Source of the DNA: Zeus faber
Lineage: Eukaryota; Chordata; Actinopteri; Zeiformes; Zeidae
Assembly: GCA_960531495.1 (NCBI GenBank)
Contig: OY482862.1
Location: 62,001-126,000 of the forward strand
Direction of reading: 5' to 3'
DNA length: 64,000 bases
Shown: positions 45,801 through 57,134 of the stretch, in pieces
How the letters are laid out: every line of letters begins with the position of its first letter
How positions within the stretch are numbered: the stretch's first letter is position 1
The notes under the pieces: model-generated
What the model saw: only the letters and a program-made list of their open reading frames with translations
Told to the model about the DNA's origin: nothing
Databases searched by the model: none
Made by a program: the position numbers and the translations under genes

Positions 45801-46108
45801 AATTCCTCTTCTATGTCCTGTCCGTCCACACCGCCAGCATCTTGGTTGGTCTCCTGCTCCCTGGTAGTTGTCGGTTCTACTTCAGCCTCTTGGGGGTCCT
45901 CTGATTCCCCTCATCTGTTGTTGTTGTTGGGGATAATACCCCAAATATCTGTTAGTCCCCCCTCATTGTTCTTCTATCACTTCTGGTGGATTAGGTAGTT
46001 GTGGAGCACTGAACTGAGGAGCTTGCTGGGGATTGGGGTTCTGATTTTGCCCTTGCATAACCACACCTTGAACTTTCTTTTTTCTGCTGTAAGTTGCTGT
46101 AGAGTGAC

Positions 46109-47000
46109 CTACCGCATTTCCTCCTCATGTTTCAGCTTCTGTTGGAGATTTCTACGTTTGGTTACTGCATGTACTATGTCATCCGTGAATTGTGGGAAAG
46201 GCATGTTGTATAGCCCTGCCACCTCGCTCATCCGCCTCTGGGCTGGTGTTGGCAAGCCATCTATTACCCTTTTACGGAGAGCAGCCTGGGGAATGCATCC
46301 ATGTCTCACCAGCAAGTTTCTCAACTCTGCTTATAATTTTAGTTATGGTTTTATAGTCCTTGGGCTTTTGAACTTTCTTTTATTACTCAAGTTTCTCAAC
46401 TCTGCTAGTAATTTAGGTTATATTTTTATAGTCCTTTGGCTTTTGAATACCCCAAGGATATACCAAGATTAATATACCAAGGATTTCATAGCTCTCTAGT
46501 CATAGTGGCTCCTGTAAGTTCAATAACCAGCTTCAATATTACCTAACTTTTCTCGTGGAGCCCAGACAATACAATCACCACCAGTCACTTCCTCTTTCTC
46601 CAGCAAGCTACAGACCCTCACTCTCTGTTAACAGCAGTATCCACAGCAAAATTTGTGTCCTGAATCAGTTTACTATCTGCACAGATCTTTAAAAGTGTTT
46701 TTTTTTAGAGCAGCTGTCTTTTCCCTTTCACCTAAAAAATTTATATAAATATGCATTTCCTTTGTCTTTTTCTATATTTAATATTTTTATTTTCAAGTAC
46801 CCCTTTTCCACTGAATTAGCTATTGATTTGGATAGCCAAATTGATTCTGGTCTTACCCGCACCATCAGGGAAAAAAACAGCAGATTCCTCCAGCAATTGG
46901 AATTGAAATAAGCAAAACGCTTACCTTGGCCAATTTTTTCTGATCTGCGGGAGGGATCGTTCCCCAACGACACCAGTGCCTGGAGGCACAGGAATGTCCT
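46109..47000 (-). pseudogene. ERV B gag (degenerate)
   Basis: A capsid C-terminal-like segment at 46,324-46,109 reads RHGCIPQAALRKRVIDGLPT and MPFPQFTDDIVHAVTKRRNL. Upstream frames (46,973-46,728) are broken. Position just after the 5' LTR fits gag. Confidence 0.5.
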
Positions 47001-47040
47001 TCTTTTTGCTCTTTTTCCAATCCTGTTAGTGACGCCAATC

Positions 47041-47159
47041 TGTGGTGGAAAAAAAAATCACCCTGGAGAAGAGGGTCTTTAATTTAAGATAATTTATTAT
47101 AAAAAGATCTGAGTTTGTCTCTGCAGAGGACAAGACTGTCTAAATACACAGATACATAC
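47041..47159 (-). repeat. ERV B 5' LTR, first part
   Basis: Matches 39,355-39,476 and stops exactly at CATAC, the target duplicated by gypsy D. The LTR resumes at 57,343. Confidence 0.85.
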
Positions 47160-47219
47160 TGTGATAGAGTGCAGTTATATGACTTCGCCAGTAGAGGGAC
47201 TCTATATTAAGGGGGACTC

Positions 47220-47291
47220 TCCCTGGTGGTCTAGTGGTTAGGATTCGGCGCTCTCACCGCCGCGGCCCGGGTTCGATTCCCGGTCAGGGAA
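47220..47291 (+). tRNA. tRNA-Glu (anticodon CTC), embedded in a SINE insertion
   Basis: This is a 72-nt cloverleaf: acceptor TCCCTGG pairs with TCAGGGA, and A-box TGGTCTAGTGG is present. The anticodon loop CGCTCTCACCG has CTC, and the T-arm and B-box read GGTTCGATTCC. No mismatch was seen in any stem, and it looks identical to a standard vertebrate tRNA-Glu. No CCA is encoded. No T-run terminator follows; the SINE head starts at 47,301. It may therefore be a SINE promoter module rather than a working tRNA gene. Confidence 0.85.
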
Positions 47292-47300
47292 CTACTGATT

Positions 47301-47743
47301 GGTGGCACGGTGGCGCAGTGCATTGCACTGCTGCCTCACAGCAAGAAGGTCCTGGGTTCGATTCCCGCCTGGGGCGCTGTTGGCACCGTGCTCCGGCGGG
47401 TTATCTCCCAAATAGGAGCCTTTCTGTGTGGAGTTTGCATGTTCTCCCCGTGCTCACATGGGGTTTCCTCCACCTCACGTCAGTAAGGACCCCCAGCAAA
47501 AACATGCACCCATCATTGTCTGACCAGCAATGGACATTTGGAACCAGGTCTCCGGGCGCGTCCACGTATGCTGCCCACTGCTCCTGGCTGTGCCTCTGGA
47601 GGAGGCACAGCCAGGTCCTTCCTCGGACAAGCCAGGATGGGTCAAAAGCAGAGGATCCATTTCACCGGCCACCATCAAAGCATGTGTGTGAGTGTGGTGT
47701 GTGACGAATAAAGACTGTTTCTTTCTTCTGTTTCTGTTTCTTC
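47301..47743 (+). mobile_element. SINE family S1, copy d (body of the chimera)
   Basis: This is a complete copy: GGTGGCACGGTGGCGCAGTG head, GGTTCGATTCCCGCC B-box, GTTTGCATGTTCTCCCCGTG core, GGATGGGTCAAAAGCAGAGG, CACCGGCCACCATC, a short TG-rich stretch, and GTGACGAATAAAG with a TTTCTG-repeat tail. It has its own A and B boxes in addition to the tRNA-Glu in front. Confidence 0.85.
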
Positions 47744-48096
47744 TTAAGTAAATGCTCCTTTGCCCTCTCTGTTATGTCTCACTGATAGCCAGCCTGGCAT
47801 GTAATGGCCGCTTCACATGTTGCCGAAGACTGTTAATAAAAGGTGAACAAACCAAGAGTTGGTCTCTTTTACCTGACTGCGAAATACCAAGATACCACAT
47901 ATGCTGATGAGGATCAACTGGAAGAATGTTCGGCAGACAGTGGCGTGAGTTTGAGCAGAAAGTTTTGTTACCAAGTGAAGTGTAGCTAGCTAAGCTAAAG
48001 CTAAGGCTATCGCCGTAACGGGATATTGGCGTGCTGCTACAAGCGTGAAGAAGCTGGGCGCTCCCTTTATCACGGAGTAAAGACAACGACAAAGAC

Positions 48097-48780
48097 ATGG
48101 CTGCTACAGTGGGGTCAGTGGCACCTTTTGACAACAAGTCGCAGAGTTGGGAAGAGTACTGCGAGATCCTGCATCATTTCTTCGTGGCGAACGGAATTGA
48201 CGATGCAGAGAGGAGAAGAGCTGTGCTGCTGAGCTGTGTGGGCGTGCAGACATACACATTGATGAGGAATCTGCTGAGTCCGCAGCGACCGGGAGACAAG
48301 TCGTTCAAGGAACTGGTGAGGTTGTTAAAGAACCATTTAAACCCGAAGCCTAGTGAGATAGTGCAGCGGTGGAAGTTTAATACCAGGAGCAGGAATAGGG
48401 CCAGAGTGTAATAGAGTACATGGCAGAGCTAAGGAGGCTAGCACAGGACTGCAACTTTGGAGACACCCTGACAGTGATGTTGCGGGACAGATTAGTCTGT
48501 GGAAAAACGATGACCGCATACAGCGGCGGCTGCTGTCGGAGGACGGCTTATCGTTTGAGACTGCACTGAGGCATGCGCAGGAAATGGAGGCTGCGAACAA
48601 GGACATTAAAGATTTGAACAGTATGAGAGACAATGCTAAATGGAGCCGAGCAACAGGTACCATATGCAAAGTGTCTGATACGTACACAAGGTTGGACGTG
48701 GTAAGTGCTACAGGTGTGGGGGAATAAGCCACATGGCCAATGAATGCAGGTTTGCGGCTGAAAAGTGTCATAACTGTTAA
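48097..48780 (+). pseudogene. Element D gag
   Basis: The ATG at 48097 starts a 105-codon frame (MAATVGSVAPFDNKSQSWEE; RRAVLLSCVGVQTYTLMRNL), a gypsy capsid. A frameshift near 48,410 moves to another frame. One zinc knuckle lies at about 48,704-48,750 (CYRCGGISHMANEC), followed by a second Cys pair. SINE S2 copy e interrupts the region just after. Confidence 0.7.
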
Positions 48781-48835
48781 GAGAGCCTGCAGGTCAAAAC
48801 CTGTTGATAGAGGGAAGAGGAAAGGTGATAAAAAG

Positions 48836-49050
48836 GGGGATGGTGGCTCAGGCGGTAGAGCTGGTGGTCTAGTGATCTAAAGGTCGCTGGTTCGATCCCA
48901 GGCTCCTCCTGCTAGCAGGCTGTAGTGTCCTTGAGCAAGACATTAACCCCTCATTGCTCCTGATGGCTGCGTCCGTCGGTGTTTGAACAATTGTAAGTCG
49001 CCTTGGATAAAAGCGTCTGCTAAATGACTAAATGTAAATGTAAATGTAAA
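48836..49050 (+). mobile_element. tRNA-derived SINE, family S2, copy e
   Basis: A complete plus-strand copy inside element D: GGTGGCTCAGGCGGTAGAGC head, GGTTCGATCCC, TTGAGCAAGACATTAACCCC, GATAAAAGCGTCTGCTAAAT and three AAATGT units. Confidence 0.88.
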
Positions 49051-49096
49051 AAAGCTGAAAGGGGGGAGTGAAAAGCAGGATAAGAGAGCAAATTTC

Positions 49097-50190
49097 ATGC
49101 AAGAAGATGGAGGGGACAGTAGCAGTGAGGAAGTTTTGACTATCTACAGCATAAAGAGTACAGAAATGACTATGTATAACATGCAGGAAGAGATAGTCAT
49201 TCCCAAAGAAGAGCCCATCAAGATAGAACTAAATGTAAATGGCACAAGAGTAACCTATGAGGTAGACACGGGTTGCGGAGTGACCATAATGGCAGAGGCG
49301 ACATTCCACAACTTATGGAGGGTACAGAAGCCTAGACTATGGAAGTGTAAGATAAACCTGAGGACATACGGTGGTCACAGGGTAAAAGTATGTGGGGCAT
49401 CAAAACTAACAGTAGAGTACAAAGGCAGTTCCAAGATGTTACCAGTAGTTGTAGTCAAAGGCTCGGGACCAAGTCTAGTGGGGCGGAGTTGGATAAAAGC
49501 TCTAAAAATACCCATAGGCTGGCAAGATGTACACAAGATAGTGGACAGTGAGGCTACTGTAGAGGAAGTGCTCTCGAGGCATGAAACAGTGTTCAAGGAT
49601 GAGTTAGGGAAGCTGAAAGGATTCACTGCTAAAATACATGTGGCTTGGGACGCTACCCCATGCTTTTATAAGCCAAGATCAGTACCTTTTGCGATGAAGA
49701 AAAAAGTGGAACATGAACTTGAGAGGCTTGAAAAAACAAAAATCAGAGAGCCAGTGAAATTCACAGAGTGGGCGGCACCCATCGTGCCCGTCTTAAAACC
49801 ACATGGTGAAGTGAGAATCTGAGGAGGCTATAAGCTCACAAAGCTAAACAAAGTGTCTCCATTAGAACAATACCCCATTCCAAGAATGGAGGACCTGATT
49901 GCATCCTTAGATGGGGGAGAGAAGTACAGTAAGCTCGATATGAGTCATGCATACCAACAAATTGTGCTTGAGGAGGAAGCTAGAAAATACACAACAGTGA
50001 ATACACACAAGGGGCTATTCACATACACAAGGTTACCTTTCGGGGTGAGCTCTAGTCCAGTATTTTCCAGCGCACAATGGAGGGTGTGCTACAGGGATTA
50101 AAGAATGTGCATCTAGGCTGTGGCTGTGTATCTAGATGATATACTTCTGACAGGAAAGGATGACGAGGACCACATCCACACACTAGATTA
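49097..50190 (+). pseudogene. Element D protease and RT (amino half)
   Basis: The aspartic protease has YEVDTGCGVTIM (DTG at about 49,263-49,271). RT fingers follow (KPHGEVRI), then an in-frame TGA at 49,820-49,822 where gypsy RT usually has Cys, and the same frame resumes (SPLEQYPIPRMEDLIASLDG; YSKLDMSHAYQQI; LPFGVSSSP). A frameshift near 50,070 follows. The catalytic YLDDILLTG sits in the next frame at about 50,127-50,153. Confidence 0.75.
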
Positions 50191-51710
50191 GTGTTACAGC
50201 GACTAGAAGATGCAGGCTTGCGCCTAAAAAGAAGCAAATACAAATTCATGGAGAAGGAAGTGACATTTCGCGGACATCGAGTGGACGCCAAGGGCCTTCA
50301 TACAGTGCCAGCAAAGGTGAAAGCAGTGCAGGAAGCACCAGCACCTACGTCAGTGACTGAGCTTAAAGCTTACTTGGGACTGTTAAACTTCTACAACAAG
50401 TTCCTTCCAAACCTATCGACCTTCCTGGCACCGCTACACAAGCTTTTGAGAAAAGAGGAGCCATGGACTTGGGGGCCAGAGCAGGAGAAAGCTTTTGCTA
50501 AATTGTTACAGTCAAGCAGCAGTGTGTTAGTTCACTATGATGAAAACAAAGAACTAATACTTGCGTGTGATGCTTCGCCGTATGGAATTGGAGCTGTCTA
50601 AGCACACCGCATGCCAGATGGAGAGGAGAAACCCATCGGGTTTATGTCAAGAACGCTCAATGCTGCAGAAAAGAACTATTCCCAGTTAGATAAAGAGGGT
50701 CTAGCCATTGTCTTCGCTGTAAAGCGCTTCCATAAGTATCTTTATGGGAGAATGTTTGTGATTTGCACTGATCACAAGCCTTTGATAAGTCTACTTCACG
50801 AGATGAAAGCGGTACCACAGATGGTGTCACAGAGAATCATGAGATGGGCTGTGCTGTTGAGAGCGTACGAGTACAGCATTGCTTACAGAGCAGGTAAAGA
50901 CAATGGCAACGCAGATGCTCTTAGCCGCCTCCCACTACCGGAGTGTCCTGTGTCAGTGCCAGAGAAGCAAGTGCTGATGATGGATCAGGACCATGGTCCG
51001 CCGATGACATCAACCAAGCTACGACAAAGGACAACAACAGATCCAATCCTTATTGGCAGAGACAATGTGAGTGTACAAGATGGCTGTGTGTTATGGGGAG
51101 CACGGGTAGTCATACCAGAAAGAGGACGAGCTCATATGCTGGAAGAATTACACCAGTCACACCCAGGAATGAGCCGTATGAAGGGTTTGGCAAGAAGTTA
51201 TATGTGGTGGCCTCACATGGATGCTGATATAGAGACTAAAGTAATATCATGCACTACATGTCAAGAACATAGGAAAGCACCTTCGAGTGCACCACTACAT
51301 CCATGGGAGTGGCCTGAAAAGCCCTGGAGAAGACTCCACATAGACTATGCAGGTCCATTCATGGGTAGAATGTTCTTAGTCATTGTGGATGCGCATTCCA
51401 AGTGGTTGGATGTTTATCCAGTGACTTCATCCACCTCTGCAGTGACTGTAAATTGTTTGAGGAACAGTTTCAGCACACATGGCATTCCAGAAATGATCGT
51501 GTCAGACAATGCTCAGTGTTGACTACGGGATTGTCACCAGCTGAGATGATGATGGGAAGAAAGCTGAGTTGTACACTTCACTTGATGCACCCAGATTTAA
51601 AACAAAAAGTCGAGTCAAAACAAACAAGTCAGAAAATCTACCATGACAGGCATGCCAAACATCGCAACTTTGAGGAAAGTAACTCAGTCTACACTAAGAA
51701 CTTTGGATAT
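50191..51710 (+). pseudogene. Element D RT thumb, RNase H and integrase
   Basis: LKAYLGLLNFYNKFLPNLST marks the RT thumb. RNase H has ILACDASPYGIGAV, then an in-frame TAA at 50,599-50,601, FMSRTLNAAEKNYSQLDKEG and CTDHKPLISLLHE. Integrase has a zinc region (HQSHPGMSRMKGL...CTTCQEH), RRLHIDYAGPF (first Asp) and IPEMIVSDNAQ (second Asp). A deletion after this removes the Glu. The frame then resumes at GLSPAEMMMGRKL and stops at NFGY, where element E is inserted. Confidence 0.78.
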
Positions 51711-52247
51711 TGTCACGACCAGAACTGGGAGGAACCCAAATGCACGACACAGGGAGACGGGAGGCCGGCAAGGGATGTTTATTTACCGGGACGGTGGAGC
51801 TCGCCGGGGGGACCCGGTCGGGTGGGGATGGAGCAGGGCAGGGCAGGGATGATTATGACCAGGAGATGGGGTCCAGGATCCGGGTGGAGAGACGGGGAAC
51901 CAGGCTGGATGGAGGTGGACTGAGAGTCTTGGTCGACGAGCGGAGACAGGCAGGTAAACCGGGCTGGCTGGACTTGGAGAGACAGACTGGGTCGACGAGA
52001 GGAGACAAGCAGGTAAGGGGAAGGCGAGACAACAAGACATAAACTAGGAACTAGGAAATAGGAAGGGAGCCAATAGCGATACAACTTGGGGAAAGCTGGT
52101 TGACGGTCGGGCAAAGAAAGGCTAGGAAGCTGGGGCTAAATACTGTGCAGGTAATTGATCCCAGGTGTGTGCAATTGGGCTTGAGTAGGGAGCTGCAGAT
52201 GGGGCAAGAGCGGCCTCTAGTGGCGCTGGGAGGCCGTGGGCCTAACA
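51711..52247 (-). repeat. Element E 3' LTR
   Basis: 537 bp, TG...CA, GC-rich. It matches the right LTR apart from scattered changes and small indels. Confidence 0.92.
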
Positions 52248-53758
52248 GTACCCCCCTCTCTTCGGACGTCCCTTGGCGGACACCTGGAGCCTGAAGGGCG
52301 AGTTCGGTTGAAATCCCGGATGAGGGAGGCATCCAGGATCTGTCTCCGGGGGACCCAGTGGCGTTCCTCCGGGCCGTATCCCTCCCAGTCCACAAGGTAC
52401 TGGAAGCCCCTCCCCCGGCGCCGCACGTCCAGCATGCGCCGCACTGTGTAGGTCGGGTGGCCGTCGATGGTGCGGGGGGGTGGTGGGGCTTCGGCGGGGA
52501 GGGAGAGAGGGCTGGAAACCACTGGCTTGAGCAGGGATACATGGAAGGTAGGGTGGACACGGAGGGAGGGAGGGAGACGGAGGCGTACGGCACAGGGGTT
52601 GATGATTGACTCAATGGGAAAGGGGCCAACATACTGGGTAGCGAGTTTTTGGGAGTCCACCTTGAGGGGCAAGTCCTTTGTGGAGAGCCATACCATCTGT
52701 CCGGGGACGTATGTAGGTGTGGACACACGGTGCCGGTTCGCCTGCCGCTGGGACCTGGCAGAGGCCCGGAGTAGGGCAGAGCGGGCCCTCCTCCACGTCC
52801 TCCGGCAGCGACCAATGTGGGCCTGGACGGAGGGTACGGCGATCTCAGCCTCCTGGGCAGGGAACAGCAGGGGTTGGTAGCCCAGAGAGCATTGGAAGGG
52901 CGACAGGCCAGAGGAGGCATTCACCAGGGTGTTGTGGGCGTACTCGGCCCATGGCAGCTGGTCGCTCAAGGAGGCGGGGCTGGTGGTTGTCAGGCAGCGG
53001 AGCATGGCCTCCACCTCCTGGTTCGCCCCTCCGTCTGGGCGTTGGTCTGGGGGTGGAAACCGGAGGAGAGACTGACCTGTGCCCCCAGGGCCGAGCAGAA
53101 GGCGCGCCAGACCTTGGAGGTGAACTGGGGTCCTCTGTCTGACACCACGTCTGCCGGAATGCCATGGCGGCGGAACACCTCGGCCACCAGCAGGTCTATG
53201 GTCTCCCTCGCCAATGGTAGCTTGGGCAGGGCGAGGAAGTGGGCCACCTTAGAAAAGGCGGCCCACTGCAGATCCACTGCAGAACCTGGGAGCGTGCAGA
53301 GTCAGGGACGAACAGGCGGTTAGGGGGTCCTGTACCTGGGTCGGGCTGGTGCTCCTGCGCTTGGGTGACGAGGGACTCGATCTCCCAGGTGTGTGGCGGC
53401 AAGGCACAGGGTGGAAGGAGTTCTTATGATCGGTCCAGACGACGAAGGGGTGGATTGCTCCCTCAAGCCAGTGGCGCCATTCCTCCAGGGCTAGTTTGAC
53501 AGCCAGTAGTTTCCGGTTACCCACGTCATAGTTGCGCTCGGGTGGTGTGAACCTGCGGGACAGAAAGGCACAGGGGTGGAGCTTACCATCGGTTGGGGAG
53601 CGCTGGGAAAGTACTGCTCCTACCCCCGTGTCTGAAGCGTCCACCTCTACCACGAACTGGAGGTTGGCGTCGGGCTGGGCCAGGACCGGGGCCGAAGAAA
53701 AGCGGGTCCTGAGGTCGAGGAACGCGGCCTCGGCCGCGGGGGTCCATTTGAAGGCCAC
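52217..53758 (-). pseudogene. Element E RNase H, integrase and chromodomain
   Basis: RNase H has [38 protein letters not shown] and [10 protein letters not shown]. The expected integrase zinc domain and first catalytic Asp are missing: sequence jumps near 53,280 from a pre-integrase linker (RSQVLQW) to [13 protein letters not shown]. The core continues [20 protein letters not shown] (second Asp). After a frameshift comes [20 protein letters not shown], then a C-terminal chromodomain ([18 protein letters not shown]). The chromodomain defines the chromovirus group and is thought to guide insertion into chromatin. Confidence 0.88.
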
Positions 53759-54717
53759 TGCGGTGGAGGTAAGGGCTGAGAGGGGAGCAGCGATGCGACT
53801 GAAGTTACGGATGATGCGCCGGTAGAAGTTTGCAAACCCGAGGAACCGTTAGAGTTGCTTCTATTGGCTGGGGTTGGCCACTCCACCACAGCGGCCACCT
53901 TCTTGGGGTCCATCTCCCTCGGCCAATGATGAACCCTAGGAAGGAAATGGATGGGACATGGAAGACACTTCTCGGCCTTAACAAACAGACGGTTTTCCAG
54001 GAGGCGCTGCAGCACCAGGCGTACATGCTTTACGTGGTCGGAGAGGGATTTGGAGAAAATCAAGATGTCGTCGAGGTAAACAAAGACAAAGGAGTTGAGC
54101 ATGTCCCGGAGGACATCGTTAATTAGGGCCTGGAAGACCGCTGGGGCATTTGACAGCCCAAAGGGCATAACGAGGTACTCAAAGTGTCCGAGCGGGGTGT
54201 TGAATGCGGTCTTCCACTCGTCCCCTTCGCGGATGCGGACCAGGTGGTAAGCGTTGCGGAGGTTGAGCTTGGAAAAGTGGGTGGCACCCTGGATGGGGAC
54301 GAAGACTGAATCCATCAGGGGCAAGGGGTACTTGTCTTTGATCGTGATGTCGTTCAGTCCCCTGAAATCAATGCAAGGACGGAGGGTCTTGTCCTTCTTC
54401 GCAACAAAGAAGAACCCTGCGCCTAGCGGAGAAGATGAGGGGCGAATAATCCCGGCAGCGAGAGAGTCGCGGATGTAAGTCTCCATGGCCTCCTGTTCGG
54501 GCCAGGAGACGTTATACAGGCGACTGCAGGGGAGGGGGGCGCCTGGCAGGAGGTTGATTGCGCAGTCGTAGGGGCGATGAGGTGGTAAGGATAGTGCCTC
54601 CTGCTTGCTGAAGACCGGGGCCAGGTCCAGATATTGCGATGGAACCGAGGGCAGGTCAGCGCTCTTGGGGACCCCCGGCGGCGCGCCCGGCGGGGGTCGA
54701 GCGGAGGCAGTGGGCAT
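53647..54717 (-). pseudogene. Element E reverse transcriptase
   Basis: Motifs in order are [60 protein letters not shown] (usual LDLR changed to LNLR), [20 protein letters not shown] and [13 protein letters not shown]. The catalytic YLDD is present. A frameshift lies near 53,950, after which FLGFIIG continues in another frame. Confidence 0.88.
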
Positions 54718-54751
54718 GACAGTGTGTGCTCCAGGAGCTCACGCCGCCTGA

Positions 54752-55921
54752 TCACCAGTCCATCTGAGGGTTGTGGGTCTGGAGCCAGGGGTACCCCAGA
54801 ACCACGGGGTCGAGAAAACTCGCATCCGCCCCGGAATCTATTAGAGCGGAGGAAGAGCGTGTTATATCTCCCCACGAGAGGGTAGCTGGGAGCAGCGGAC
54901 GGGAGAGAGGGTTGGCACTGGAGCAACCGGAACGTAACCCTACCGAGGAGTCGCCCTCTCGTGGCCGGACCGGGCAGGTGGCTCGGAGGTGTCCCAGCGG
55001 GCCGCAATACAGACAGGCGCCGGTCTGTATGCGGCGTGCTCGCTCCTCGGGGGAGATCCAGAAGCGACCAAGTTGCATTGGCTCGGCGTCGGAGAGAGTC
55101 AGGGGACTTGTGAGGCGCCCAAGAGTAGCGGGCGCTGGAGACCGGGGCGTGGCCGCCCAGGCGGGAGACATGGACTGGAGGCTTGCCCCCTCCCTCTCGC
55201 GCTGGCGCTCCCGTAGCCGGTTGTCCAGGCGGATTGCGGTCTCTACTAGTTGGTCCAGGTCCGTGGGCTCGTCCCGCCGCGCCAACTCGTCCTGCAACTC
55301 GTCGTTCAGGGCGCGCTGAAACACGTCCTGCAGGGCTCAGTCATTCCAGCTGCTTTCCGCGGCTAGAGTCCGGAACTCGACGACGAGGGAGGCGACGCTA
55401 CGGGAACCCTGGCGGAGGGAGAGGAGTCTTCTGGCGGCCTCCTTGCCGCAAACTGGGTGGTCGAAGACTCTCCCCATTTCGCGGGTGAACAGATCGTAGG
55501 AGAGACTCACGGGGCCCCCCTGACTCCAAACCACGGAACCCCAGCCGAGAGCCGCCCCTCTCAGGCAGGAGATGAGGAACGCGATGCCGGCACTATCGGA
55601 GGCGTACGACGACGGCCGCTGTTGGAAGACCACCGTGCACTGCACAAGGCAGGTGCCGAAATCGCCGTCGTAAGGCGCTGGAGTTGGAACGTGGGGCTCA
55701 GGGGGGACGAGAGAGGCGCTGGGAGCCCTGGTGGGGGAAGAAGGGCGGGTCGGAGGAGCAGGGGGGGCCACGGGGGCTGGAGGACCCTGCAGGCTGCTGA
55801 CGGCCGCCGAGATGGTCCGGAGGTGTTCCGCGATGTCCCGGAGGGCCTGGTCATGATGCCCAAGCAACACTCCTTGGTCCCGGAGTGCGCGGCGGAGCCC
55901 TTCTGTGTCGGCTGGGTCCAT
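54752..55921 (-). pseudogene. Element E gag and protease
   Basis: Gag starts MDPADTEGLRRALRDQGVLL. The capsid has CLRGAALGWGSVVW and LRQGSRSVASLVVEFRTLA. An in-frame TGA at 55,337-55,339 interrupts it, then the same frame continues DVFQRALNDELQDELARRDE. One zinc knuckle, CLYCGPLGHLRATCP, is intact. The protease site is SSALIDSGADASFLD. The frame ends near 54,752, where a frameshift leads to pol. Confidence 0.85.
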
Positions 55922-55942
55922 GTTTTCCTGGCCAGACCGTAC

Positions 55943-56488
55943 TGTCACGACCAGAACTGGGAGGAACCCAAACTCACGACACGGAGATGGGAGGCAGGCA
56001 AGGGATGTTTATTAACCGGGACGGTGGAGCCGGCCGGGGGGACCCGGTCGGGTGGGGATGGAGCAGGGCAGGGCAGGGATGATGATGACCAGGAGATGGG
56101 TCCAGGATCCAGGTGGAGAGACAGGGAACCAGGCTGGATGGAGGTGGACTGAGAGCTTTGGTCGACGAGAGGAGACAGGCAGGTAAACCGGGCTGGCTGG
56201 ACTTGGAGAGACAGACTGGGTCGACGAGAGGAGACAAACAGGTAAGGGGAAGGCGAGACAACAAGACATAAACTCGGAACTAGGAATAGGAATAGGAACT
56301 TGGAAGGGAGCCAATAGCGATACAACTCGGGGAAAGCTAGTTGACGGTCTGGCAAAGAATGGCTAGGAAGCTGGGGCTAAATACTGTGCAGGTAATTGAT
56401 CCCAGGTGTGTGCAATCGGGCTTGAGTAGGGAGCTGCATATGGGGCAAGGGAGGCCTCTAGTGGCGCTGGGAGGCCGTGGGCCTAACA
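55943..56488 (-). repeat. Element E 5' LTR
   Basis: 546 bp, TG...CA. The gag ATG lies 22 bases from its inner end, leaving almost no leader. A primer-binding site would lie in GTACGGTCTGGCCAGG (minus), but I could not assign the tRNA. Confidence 0.9.
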
Positions 56489-56493
56489 GATAT

Positions 56494-57134
56494 GGACCTA
56501 AATGGATACCTGGACGAATGCAGGACCAGTTTCCTCTACTGTGTTGCTGGGGGTTGGAAAAGTGGTCAGGCGACATGTCGATCAGCTGTTCAGCAGGCAG
56601 GAAGGGGAGTTACAACAGCTACACCAGTTTCCAGTACTACAGAGGACAACATAACAGAACCCAGTCCACCAGCTGCTGGAGCACTGGAGGGTGCAAGTTC
56701 TCACCAAACAGAGGACAGTGCTGTGCAGGTGGTGACCCAGGAGGATACTGCACCAGGAGGTACATCAGCCGACGGGTTGCGCAGATCAAGGAGGGACAAA
56801 CGTCCTCCAAACCATTTGAAAGACTACTCCACATAAAGTGGATGCCTTTAGGGGGAAGAATGTGCCCTAGTCTCCATAAGGGGGGAGCTGAGTGTTTGAA
56901 TAAATAAATAAAAATAAAGAAAAGTAGATAACAAAGTGTTCGGAAGAAATAAAATGTGTTCTGACATTGTGATGGTTACATAAAGTTATATAAAAGAAGC
57001 AGGGTACAGCAAGCTAAAATACATATATATATGTTTATATGTTACTGGCTAGACAGGAAAGAAAATGCTGTGGTATGTTATTATTTTCGTTGGTTAACTA
57101 AAGGACAGAAAAGCAAGAGCTAAGAAGGGAGGGA
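56494..57134 (+). pseudogene. Element D pol 3' end, polypurine tract region
   Basis: After element E and its GATAT duplication, the integrase tail continues as GPKWIPGRM, directly in line with NFGY at 51,700-51,710. Beyond about 56,840 there is non-coding AT-rich DNA up to the purine tract at 57,121-57,134. Confidence 0.7.

Larger units (their letters stand above)
47212..47743 (+). mobile_element. tRNA-Glu / SINE S1 chimeric insertion
   Basis: About 532 bp inserted in element D's 5' LTR with TTAAG on both sides (47,207-47,211 and 47,744-47,748). It begins GGGGACTC and continues with a complete tRNA-Glu sequence. Nine bases later a full SINE S1 follows (47,301 on). The D 3' LTR lacks it, so it came after D. 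Because one target duplication flanks both parts, they appear to have arrived together. Confidence 0.8.
51711..56488 (-). mobile_element. Element E: chromovirus-type Ty3/gypsy retrotransposon inserted in element D
   Basis: The LTRs start TGTCACGACCAGAACTGGGA and end GGCCGTGGGCCTAACA at 51,711-52,247 (537 bp) and 55,943-56,488 (546 bp). GATAT is duplicated at 51,706-51,710 and 56,489-56,493. A purine tract on the minus strand (GAGAGGGGGGGTAC) adjoins the left LTR, so that is the 3' LTR. Minus-strand gag, protease, RT, RNase H, integrase and chromodomain follow in order. The LTRs are very similar, making E one of the younger insertions. Confidence 0.92.

Noticed and set aside
49820..49822. TGA in element D's RT as a possible recoding (readthrough or selenocysteine) site
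   Set aside because: The element also has a TAA at 50,599, a frameshift near 50,070 and an integrase deletion, so simple decay (Cys codon to stop) is enough.
52467..56152. Long plus-strand ORFs of up to 231 codons between 52 and 56 kb
   Set aside because: This is GC-rich sequence antisense to the chromovirus gag-pol. None has a recognisable domain, and the minus strand explains the region.
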